The notes under the pieces are model-generated. The model had not been told where the DNA came from and searched no databases. It was given only the letters and a program-made list of their open reading frames with translations. Shown here in pieces: positions 26,401 to 38,400 of a stretch of 64,000 nucleotides of DNA (positions are counted from its first letter, which is position 1; the number at the start of each line of letters is the position of its first letter). A program made the translations under genes and the position numbers. The stretch comes from Spongilla lacustris (Eukaryota > Porifera > Demospongiae > Spongillida > Spongillidae): contig OX442415.1 of NCBI GenBank assembly GCA_949361645.1, positions 14,487,235 to 14,551,234 of the forward strand. Reading direction: 5' to 3'.

Positions 26401-29400
26401 GTGCAAACATTGTCAAGTGTGTGCTGCGCGCATGTATGGAGGGAGTGTAAGCCTACATGTACGTGAATACCGGCCCGGTATAAAGCCACTATGCTATGAA
26501 GCAGCAACGTGTTTTGGCTGGCGTACGTTTTGCTCTCTTTGTGGGTGGTGGCTGAGCACGGATTGAGTCAGGAGCAATACTTATCAAGTGCTCTTTACCC
26601 CGTACTGTAGATGGTGTTCAGTGCATTGAAACGCTAATTGAACTGTAGTTGGTGTTCAGTGCGTTGAATCACCGGTGAATTGATTCAGCACCTTGTTCAC
26701 CCATCATGCCAAATCATAAGTTGTATCTTCTCACCCACCCAACTGTGTGCTCCTCTAATAGGTGTGTTTTGGGTGACATATTTTCATTGGCCATGGGGAA
26801 ATTGATTCTAAAGTAGTTCAGAATGGAAACAGTAGCGAAAAATAATCACATAGTTAATACCCCATCCACAGCTATGACATCATGTTGCTATATCCTAACT
26901 ATCTCTCCACATTTTCTCATCTGTCAGTTACAAAGCATTGGTCATGGATGGAGTGGCATGCTCCAAGCCTAGCAAATGCCCCTTCAGATGTGTCTGCAGC
27001 CTTCTGAGCATCCATGAGTAGAACAGGATACTGCTGGGCCACATTTTGTATACACCAATCATCATTCCGTATGTGCCTCACTTGTTGAAGGTCTTTGTGG
27101 TAATGACTCAAAGTTCTTTTGTAATCCTTACAAGAGTTATTGGCTGGAATGATGGTGAGTACTAGTTCATGTAATTATTATTTCTGTACAAATTTACTTT
27201 CTCTTCCACCCCCCCACCCCCCCCCACCCCCCAGATGGAATCTGCAAAGCATTTGGGCTCTGAGCTTTCAGACAGCATTCTTTGAATTTTGAATTACAGA
27301 TGCTACGTTTACCTCAGTACCACATGGAGGAGATGGTGTTGCAAACATGTGAGAGGTACGCTCTTGCTGGAAGGTCTGTTTTACATGAGTTGCATTGAAG
27401 CAATAGATCACTTAGGAGGGACAAGAAGACATCAGGAGCTGCATTTATGCTGGCAGCAGTTAAAGGTGAGTTGTCATGGCAATAGTAACGGTTGTTTGAC
27501 GACAATGTCATTCTGCACAGACAAGATTTTGGCACGGTATCTCTACTGGTCTGTGCAGAATACAAAGGCAGAGTGGACACTTCAGATAGTTGATGGCAGA
27601 AACTGATTGTATAGCAGCTGGCTGGACACTGGTTGAAATCGAAACTGGTGCAATGTACCCAATATGTGTAAATAATGACTGTAGTGATTCACTTGACATT
27701 TGGCAGTATGTTTTGTCACTTTTTTTTTCTTCGTACCACCTTTCACCAGCACCTCAAAATGCTGGCAAACCTAAATGTGATCATGCAGTTAAATTCAGTT
27801 ATCATTTGCTCCTCACTCACTTCCCACTTGTCTGCAGTATGGGCTTTCCACTTGCAGGGCACGACCAAACTTTTAAATGGTATTAGCTTTTCTGCCTCAA
27901 AGCATTTAAAACCCTCCCCTTAGCTTACACGGTTTGCAGAACGATTATGGGTGGATCTCGATATGATCATTGATACCAAAAGCTAGTTTAAGCTCCTTTT
28001 TGTAAAATATGGAGGTGTATATGCTTCTTTTTGACTTATTTACCACCACCAACCTCCCACCACACACCCTGCAATGTTTTGTAAGCTAACTGTTATGGAA
28101 CTCCATCGCAAAGCATATATAAAAACCTGATAATTATTCATAGATTTCAGCCGCGATTTTATATGCCCTAGATATCGCGTCTCGAGACATGACCCAGCTT
28201 AAATTTTTTTACAATGCCCCTAGATTCTGTATTTTATCGTCACAACTCACCTGGAAGTTCGAGAGCCTCACAAATAGCCCACCAAAAGATGCACTCGTAA
28301 CGAATTAAGGGGCACGTGATTACTAGAAACGTTGCGCCGTATGTTGAAATGCTGTAAACATGTGAGCAGTTGATTTGTTTTTGTGCTTAGACTAATACTA
28401 TGCTTGGAATTATCAATAGAGAGGCGTAGTGAAACCGGGTTGTAACGGAAACAGGCCTTAAAAATGTTAGCCCGTTAATGAGCTACCAAAATCATTATTA
28501 CGTAAATGTGCAATTGGACATCTAAATATCCGTAAATGTCCGCTGTGAAACACCCGTGTGGCTAGAAGAATTTGCAAGCTTGCAAATCCAAGGACGGTAA
28601 CATGCAGAATGCTGCATAGATGACAGTATGCATTACGTCATTCTTATGCATTGCGTCATTCTTCATATAGGAAATGGGAGGGTACGGACCCCCAACGTTA
28701 TATGATTGACACGGTGTCGGAGGAATGGCTGTCCCCCTGGAAAAAGTGTCGTCCCGGACATTCCTAGATACAAGTGTCCCCCCGGACACCTAGGAAAAAA
28801 TGTCCCATCTGGAAAAAGTGTCCCCTCCCCTCAATGACTTATACTTTTATAGAAACATTCCTAGAACTTTTTAATTAAGTACTAGTGTTTAGGCCAAAGC
28901 TTTGAGGCTAATTTTCTATGTTAGACGCGCGTAAAATGCAGGTGGGAAAAGGTTGGTTCGCAGCAGAACTAGATAATTGGTACAACTATACGCGCGTACG
29001 CCTGGATGGTGCACTCTTTGCATATCGAACTGCGATTTTCTAACTGGACTAACGGATCATGAAGTGATGGAAGGCCAATATTGGGTAAGCATAATGCATC
29101 AGTTTTCACGAATGTCAAGTCACATATCTATAAAGCAGTGCTGATGCCTATTAAAGTAGTATGCATAACTCTGTCACCATGAATGTAAAATAAAGAGCTA
29201 CTGTACAAGGAAATCAAAAACTTCTCCATTGAGGATTGGTGGTACAAAAAGCAAGGACACAACTAGAGTATGTTTGTATATAGGATCCTACAACTCACAG
29301 TCATGTCCTGAATTTGCAAATGAAGAAGCTTATTTGCAAATGTTGGGCTGTTATAGTTGTATATAGGATAATACCAAAACTTGTTTCTTGTAACTGGTTT

Positions 29401-32400
29401 CCTTGCGTTTTGCAACACCAATCCTTTTCTCAACAAGAGCACTAGTTCCCCTAATTTTTTTCTGTCAGGAGTGGCTTAGTGTATTCCACACTACCTCTAA
29501 CACACATGCTACGGGACGTCTTTTTAATACCACCACTTTTACTGGTGACCACTGATTTCTGCATATGAGTTTGATACCCCCCCCCCCTCCCCATCCCCCT
29601 TAAGAACATAACACAGTATGTATTCTTTGCACATGTCAGTACATGCAAGTGAAGTTGTGTCCAGTACAGAGACAATTAGAAACTTGGGACTGTGGGCTGA
29701 CATGAGGACGGTGAAATGGCCGCGTCTGGCTACAGAACTGATCAAACATGGTATTGTGGTGACTGCTGCATTGCGTTGATGACTTAAATTTGCTTGCCTT
29801 TTGACCTCACATGCATGGATTATGCATCCCAGTTAGCAAATCTTGACTTGTCATCTTTGGAATATTGTCGTGTTTATTTCGACCTTGCAATGTGTTATAA
29901 AATTTTGAAAAAGCTTCTGAATATCAGTTCAAACGTTCATTCCATCAAGGAAATGCTCTATCGTCATGATTTTCAGCTATACTTCTTTACTTCTTGGGTT
30001 GTTCCTTTTTGGAATTCCTTGCCTCAACATGTTGTATCTGCATATAATATCATCACTTTTATGTCTCGTCTTAAAACTGTCGATCTATCTCTTTATTGCA
30101 AACTGTATCCATTTATATAAGTGCTTTTCATCATGTCATTGCATTATCTGTACAATGCATTGAGAAAAAATACTATTAATGTTTGCAAATAGCATAAGAA
30201 AGATGGATGTCCATATTGCTGGATTGCAGAAGGCATTATTCAATAGAGGTTTGGACAGATATAATTCAGTTAATATATCCGGCCTCAACACTGAATTCAC
30301 ATTGAGGCATTGCAGACTGTAGTATTCATAAGTTGATTACTGATTAATTAATTGAAAAGAATAGACAGGTAGCATGCAGGTATAATGTGATTCTTGAGTT
30401 TGAAATATAGTGTGCCTTGATCCGCTCCCCCACACACATACATGGATACGTAGAGTGATCCTTTACACATCAATATGGTATTATCACAAAATTGCAAGAC
30501 ACAAGACACGAACTATAAATGCCCCCTCCCCCCCCCCCCCCCCACCTTGCAACTATTGCAAACAAAATACAATTGCATGGTCTACTATTTCAATTGCAGT
30601 ATCCAGTTATTAACGGGATAGTCACAAAGAGATCATGTATAAAATGAAATGAATGCAGCTAGCGACTGTACGGAGGCAGTGACATATTTTCGCCTACAGT
30701 TTTTAAAAAATCCAGGCACCTAGAAAATCTAGAGAATGCCTCCACTACAAGCACAGATACAACCTGTACAGTGACAATCCAAGATTAGGAATGCACATAA
30801 CCTTGATGCCAAATTCTGCAGACCAAGATAGATACCGTAAATGTCGGCAGGGGAGGGGGGTGGGGGGGGGGTGGGGGAGGGGGGGTCCTGGACTAATGCC
30901 ACAACCATGCTCCTAAAGAGGGGGGTAATATTCGACAATACAATCACATGGCATAAGGATTAGTTAAGGCATGATTGATCTCACAGCTGGCTAGAACAAT
31001 ATGAGCACTTTCTTTCTGAATTAATTAAGGCGCAACTACCATTTTAGAGGAGAATGTTGACTTTAGTCAGGCTCAAATGCTAAACCAAGGCCTGGGGATG
31101 GCACATCAATGGGCCTGTGGGACTGACACTGCTAGTAGTGGAGCTATAGTTGCTATTGTTGTAATAGTCTACAATAAAACTGTGTTGGATCAAATGGTCC
31201 ACACGCTTGAATGGATTCAGGGGCAGACCCTTAGTAGTACCATATACAATGTAGGCAGCTGCAGTGTCACAGCAGATGTGGTGTATGTACCAGCAGTTTA
31301 AACCCATGAAATTGCAATGTACATCCTCCACAAAAGATTTAAGAACAGAATACAGGACTAAGGAGAACACTAATGGGCCTAAAGGGTCTCCCTGCTGGAC
31401 ACCAAAGGCAGAGTGCAGCATTTCCGATGGTGGATGCCATAGTGTAGGGTGCTGGGGGTAGCACCACAAAAAGTTCAGGAAAGTTAGCCTAACACTCAAT
31501 GATGATGGCTTAGTGGAATATAAAGTTAAAAATGCTGTGTCAGGTTTGAGTAGTCGAGTCAAAGGCCAAATCTGATTGCATGAGATAACACATAACACAA
31601 TGCCAAAGAAAATAAGTGATCTTTTCAGATCCTCCTGGACAAGCAACAGCATTGCGGACCAAATGTTACAGGCATGTAAATAAAACGTAAACTTTAAAAC
31701 TTTGCCATCAATTCAGTGCATAATGAATGACACAAACTATGCATAATTACAGCTCTAAGAAAGTTGTTCATACACACTGTACATGTATGCATACAGAACA
31801 TTTTTACTATTTACTGAATCAAATGTGCACATGATCAACTCTTACAAACCTCTACATGCACATGCCTTTACAGTTCCCTGGGGGTGTGATCCAAATAATT
31901 TACATGTACTCCTAAGACTGCTAATGTATGTGTCAATCACTTTACTGAGATAGGGGCAAGGGCAGAGCTAATATTAACCTTGCAATGTAGCAGATACAAA
32001 CACATTGTAAGTGTGCAATTGACAGCAATGTGTAACTAACCCACTAAGATCCATCAAACGTTGCATAACAAACTATTCAGTCTCAATAATTACATCTCCT
32101 ATTTTCAGTGTGGCAAATATAGAATTTGAAGTATGTACATGGGCTCTATATTAAAGAAGACACATTTACAGTTCATACATGTACTAGTAGTGCAGCAAAA
32201 CAACCCATTGCATAATTGGCCTAAACAGAAACTACAATTGGTAGATCTTCTACATGATGGAAATTATTTGGATTATTCAACCAATTGATGATAGTATTGT
32301 AACATAATTTTTTATGCTAAGCCTATACAACATTCGCCAACAATCGAAGTATTTGCACAAAAAAGGACAACTCAAGGGAAATTAATTACTTAACACTCCA

Positions 32401-35400
32401 TTAACAATAAATAATCATATTAAATGCCTTTATTATTATTAATAATAATAATAAATATAGTGTTTTGTGCAAAGTTTGTAGCCCAAAAGTGGTCTGAGGC
32501 TTGCAAGTTACTTAAGCAATTGGGAGCTGTGGGATCCATTGACCCCTAAGTAGCCCGGCTTGCTTCTTCTTAGACAATGTGGGAGCTTTTGTAGACTAGT
32601 GCATCTATCTAGAAATACTCCACCTCCCCTAGTTAAGGAGGCCTTTGCCATGTTTGATGATTGTGTATAGCGATGCTTCTCAGAATGTACTGCAGTGGAT
32701 GCTTCTGCCTCCACCTGGCAGCAGGCACAACTGAGCTTAAAGAGGGGGGGGCGTAGGGCTTCGGCACCTATCTTGCCATTCCCCTGCAGCATACATAGCT
32801 TCATTTCAGTCTTCAGGCCTCTCCTCGTTGTCAGGTATGTATCTGTCCTCTTCAGTCGATCTTTATAACAGTCTTGTGGACCCCCATGATTTCCTTACCC
32901 TTGAGTTGGTACAAAATTCCCATCTCTCACAGAAGGTCTTATCTTCCAAGCTTGAAGACCAACAGTTCAATAACCTTTTTCAAAGTGCAACCTTGACTGA
33001 CAGGGCTCGTTTTTTGTCCATCTCTTCCCCTCATGCCTCTGCTTGGCTGTCAGTTACTCCCTCCCCTCGACTAACCTCCACTTAGATCCGGTAGAATTTC
33101 AAGTAGCACTGAAGTAGTGGTTGGGTATCCCGGTTGTCCGGCCAAGGCCAAAGTTGCCCTCACTGTCCTTCCTTTGCATTGGATGACTTTGGCCATCATG
33201 CCCTCAGTTGTAAGGATGGAGGGGATGTGGTATTGCGCCATAATAAGCTCCGGGACATTTTTTCAGACTTCAGCCAACGTGCTTGCCTGGGTCCACGTCT
33301 AGAGATGGATGCGGGGCTGGGTTTACCAATACACAATCCCGCCCAGCAGATGTACTTGTCCCTAACTGGGACCTTGGCAAACCTGCTGCCTTTGAATTGT
33401 CCGTCACGTCCACACTACGTTCAAGTGTCTTGCTAGAAGCGAGTGTGACGGCAGGTTCGGCAGCCCTTGCAGCTGAGAACAGAAAGCACAACAGCAATGA
33501 CAGGAAGTGTGAGGAACTGGGTTGGGTCTGCATCCCACTTGTGGTCGAGACCTATGGGTGTTGGGGTGCTGCAGCAGTGGCGGCTTTTTCTAAGCTTGCT
33601 GGTCGTCTTTCCACCAGGCTAAACCAACCCAAGTCCAGGACCATCTCTTTGGAATACACAGCCGCCTAGGCCTAGCCTTAGTGAGAGCCAATTGCAGAAC
33701 CATCCTGTCCAGGGTAGCTTGACTGTAAGGCCTGAAGTGCCTCTCTTTTAGGTTTCCAATGTTTTATGCATTTAGTAACAATATTAGTAATGCAATGTTA
33801 TATTCATTCGTTCATGTATTCTATATATATAATCATTAAAAAAAATTGTAACTTTAAAAAAAAAAATATATAATAATTATAATCATATATAATTAAAATA
33901 CTAAATAATAATAATAATAGATAAATAAATAAATACACCCTATTATTACTACTGGTCTGGGACAAAACATCGAGAGGATGGCTGCAGCATTGGCTCTAAC
34001 TAAGCAGAGGTTCAGCCTGCCATATAGCTCAGCTAGGACCACAGCCTTAGCCCTGTTGGAGCTGGTCGCAAGGCGAGAGGCCAGAAGTGCCAAAGACTCC
34101 ATTGCTTCTGTTCCCCAAGCACCATATGCCTCATCCACCATGGGGACATAAACCCACCCTAGCTCCTTGCATTTGGCATCGTTTTCTTCATGCTTTCTCA
34201 GCTCAGTAGCTCTGGCAGCCTGACCTGCTGCTAGTCCCGCTTCAAGTAAAACATTGGAGTTAAGCGGTGACGACACAGACAAGTCAAAGGCTGCCGGCTT
34301 ACCCAAAGATCAGTTGGGTACTAGGATGTCTGCAGGGCGAGTGTGGCTATGGTCATGAGTTAGGCTATTTCCTGCCTCCACCTTAACACTCAGGTGAGCC
34401 CTGCGACAGGTCCCAGCAAGGGTGTCACGTAGTTTATTATGGCGGGTTACAACATCTCCACCATGCGTGCAGGTGAGTGCATGATGGCCAAGGGGGTCCA
34501 GCACTTTTCCAGGACACAAGGGACAAATTATGTGGCTGTCTATTTTGTTGGAAAGCACCTTCTGATGGATAGGGGATGTCAACACTTTTTCAATGCTGAT
34601 CGCCTCAGATGAAGGAACAAGTGAGTTAAATAACTCTACTGCATGGATAAGGTGTTCCTGGGACAATGGACCAGCACCAGAGGAGCTCAGAGAGGCAATG
34701 TATGCTGCTGGTGAATGCCAACTCAGGGAGCGCATGCCCAGGCCACCCCATGCCTAAGCTGAGCTCTGCCTGTTGCCAGGCCTGATTGGAGGTGTCAACT
34801 GCTGTGCACCTGGTAAAGGCTGTCCGCATGTAATAATCAAAGGCCTCGAGGGCTGACAAGGCTTGGGAGGGTGGTGTGCCGCGAGCAAGTTGGGCCACCT
34901 TGCAGAATCCCGCACATTGACGTAGAAGGGAAAAGGCCACATGCGGGTCGACTGCACCTACTTCCTCTAGTTTGAGCAGGAGAGCTTTGGCCTCTTCATG
35001 TTTCTTCAGAATAAAGGAGGAGCAAAATGCCTTGTCACCAATGGGGATGCCCAGGATGATGATATTAGGGGTTTGGGATCGTTTCATTTCTGGTGGAAAT
35101 GGGCTGACATTATGTGTGCTAAAAATTTCACATTTTGGAACATTCACAATGAGACCAAGACTAGGACCTAGCTTTTGTATGATGGAGAGAGCTTCAAGAA
35201 GAACAGACCTGGGACCGGCCAGCACGCCATCATCCAGGTACCAGGCATGGTAGGACAAATCAGCACATGCAGTATTGGTGGTGATTTCGGACACTAACTT
35301 ATTTAAAACCAGGGAGAAAATCAGGGTGCCAAGAGGATCACCCTGCTGAACCTATGTTCCGAATGTAAGGTGCCCAAAGGATGACACAGAAAGGGGTGCT

Positions 35401-38400
35401 GACTGTAACACTAGGTGGCCCAAGGAAGCAGCTCAGGGAAGTGTTTGCTACACTCTGATAGGATAGCCCCCCGTGAGACCATATTGAAGGCGTTCTTCAT
35501 ATCCACCTTTAGGACAACAAAGTCATCATCAAGCCAATGTTTGTTAACACAAGCTCTCAGATCATGGGCAATCTTCGCTGCTCCATTGCTGCAAACAACT
35601 CCAAACTGGTATGGTTTGAAAAACTCTGCTGCCTTCCCTTTCACTACAGCACAAAGGCATTTGCTGGTCAGGTGACTTAGGCTTTCACCTACAGCAATAG
35701 GTCTGACATCAAGAAGACTACCAGGTTTAGACTTGTTAAGGGCAGTTATACTACCACCAGCAAGGAAAGTGAAAACCTCAGATGGAGCTCTGCCAGCTGC
35801 AAGGAGGTTGATGACAGCCCTCAAAGATTGGAGGATGGGTGTCTGAAGGGGCACCTCTGATGCATCAAAGATGTGTTGAATGCGAAGCCCTGACGGTCCA
35901 GCTGATGTTAGCTTTGGAAATGACCTAAGGACAGCCATGAGATCAAGGTCATGAGGGATCACAGTATAACGGATGGTAAGTTGGGAACAGAAAGACAAGG
36001 ACACTCAGGATGTTTAGCAACTAAAAGTTTCCATGTTTCAGCATTGTTAGGTGCTAACCCAGGTGACACAAGTAGGGGAGGAGTGGGTTAGTTGAGCCAC
36101 TTTTTAGGTTTAGGTTTATACTGCCTCTGAGGTTTGGTATTAAGCAGAGGTTAATACTCTGATGTAAAGGGGCATCACTTGGGTACATGTCATAGGAATG
36201 TTAGAGACTGGGGATGTACGTGAGAATAGGGACATTATTAAAAATCAACAGGTGTCAAATGGCACAACTAACCCAGCCAAGTGGGTTAGTTGTGCCAGGT
36301 ACATGGGTCAGTTCAGCCATATGCTGTCTTCTGCCAAAGTTAGTTGCATTGCACAATAATTGCTAACATAAGTAGGTCTAGGCCTTATGTTGTCAAATCA
36401 TTGATAAAAGCAAATTCATACACTAATGCATGACACTTTTTCAATGAGAGCTCTTGAAATTGATCGGCAAGTGTTTTTAATGTTATTCAAAGTCATTTTT
36501 CTATATAGAAATTAAAACAGAATACTTCTGAGATTGCTGCATAGCCAAATAAGCATAGCTCACTATTTCTATTACGTCAATCAATAAATCATTTTAATGC
36601 CATACAATTGCAGCTAAAGCGTATGGCTCAACTAACCCCCTTTGCAAATGGCTCAACTAACCCCACTACTAACTTTTCCTGTAACTACCTAAGTTGTATA
36701 AAAAGGAAGCAAAGTATAGAATTCATTATAAACATATATATAGCTGCATACATGTACTTTCAAACACCCAAGACTGAAACAAGAATATAGTCATTGTGTA
36801 GAAATTATGAGGGCACAAACCGTAAAAACAGAATTTCACTTTGATCGTCAAAATTCTTATTTTTGAATTTCATATTCTGATGAATACTAAAACAAAATCC
36901 TAAAGTAGGACAAAAAGCTAGTCATAACACTTAATGCCAATATATGTTAACATAATTCAATTATGTTTCTTCATGGAGCTAAAACAGGGGGTGGCTCAAC
37001 TAACCCAGTGGCTCAACTAACCCACTCCTCCCCTACTTGGCATGCCTTACCAAAGAGACCATCCTGTACTAAGGATATTGTTGAGTTAACCCTCTTCTTA
37101 ACTGTGTCATCTAAGGGCACTCGTTGCTTTTTGGAGCAAGGAGCACTGGCTTTTGCCAAATGCCATAGCTCCCTAAATTCACCCTCCCCCCACATTGCAC
37201 AGATACTCTCAATGGAAACAGGCTTGTTGTGACGCCCACCACATTTAGCACTGGGGAGAACACACTTGCATGGGAAGCAAAAAAAGCTTCAACCAAGCTG
37301 TCACTGTGTTTTCAGAGATGACAGCCATGAGAGCAGCTGAGAAGGCTCGTGCAAAAGCCGGCCTTGCTTTGTAGGGTACAAAGCGTATTGTTGGGCACTT
37401 GAGGCTGCATACCTCATCAGAAGAGCACAGGCTGGGTGAAACATCTAACACAGGTGCCAGTGGGGTGGAACGTTGTGCCAAACACTTCTGCTGATGTGAA
37501 GGAAGGTGGGAGGTTGAAACTAGTTTCACGCAAGTATGGCAAACAGACAAACCCTGATCCAAGAGCCATGAATCAGGAACTGCACCCGGAAGAAGCCCTC
37601 TCAAGTGGCTATCTATATGGAGGCGCCACATGGTAGGTGCAACTAATTCTGGACACAGCATTGCTTCCTTCTTTCTGCAGCTGGCTGTGCAACAGGACCT
37701 CTCACAGGGATTGGAAAGTCCACAGACAGTAGCAAGATGTAATGGTCTTGAGTGAGGGATTCACCAGTAGGACATGGGAGGTCAGGTGTTGATGATGGGA
37801 GTGTGGATAACAACTGCTGCACTACAGCTGGTGCCAAAGGTGGAATTGAAGTGGATGATTGTGATGGCGTTGCAGACAGCTCCAAAGTTGAAATGGGCAG
37901 CTGCGGATGAAAATTTAGCTGCTGCAGGGAGACTTGTGAGCCTAACTGCGGAAGTGACTGGGAATTATTGTTTTTGCCCCATATGTCTAAATGTATTATG
38001 TATTCTTTGTGACAATTGAAACCGGCCCTTAATATCAAGGCAGTAGTGAGTCTTAAATAATACACCCACATGTAGGGTGTGTAACCTTTTTCATAAATCA
38101 AAATCGATTATTTCGACTATGACAAAAAGTCCAATCGATTTTTCAGGTTAATAGCAACTTGAAAATCGGTTATTGGAAACATTAAATCGATTTTGGCGAT
38201 CAGTGCACCATTAATTTGCCACCGATTACCTACGTTTTTCGAGGTTTTTCCGATTTTTGATATTGGCCAGGTAAATCACAGTTTCTCAAGTCTATACACG
38301 TATAGCCAGTTTTATTACTTATCAACCAACATTAAAACAACAGTTACACGTCCCTTATAAGATAGCATCCGTAGGGACTGGGAACGAGGTGCATTCCAAT

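Larger units (their letters stand above)
33893..38072 (-). mobile_element. Degenerate non-LTR retroelement with RT and RLE-like nuclease (minus strand)
   Basis: From 5' to 3': a low-complexity N-terminal part (37680-38070), a C2HC-type finger (CHTCVKLVSTSHLPSHQQKC), a conserved linker, RT motifs (TSAGPSGLRIQHI, VLKVDMKNAFNMVSRG, SVQQGDPLG, WYLDDGVLAGP), a CPLC...GHHALTC knuckle with RHNKLRD, and a PD-(D/E)xK-like end (TRPADILV...KPAAFDLSV...E.RKH...K). This order suits restriction-like-endonuclease LINEs of the R2/NeSL/Utopia kind, which often target specific sites. A frameshift near 35411 splits the RT, and a MITE interrupts 36075-37033. The 3' tail is AT-rich with TATT-type repeats. Confidence 0.72.

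Noticed and set aside
33283..33669. Independent small host gene on the plus strand
   Set aside because: Aligns with the nuclease-like tail of the retroelement on the opposite strand at 33893-34306.
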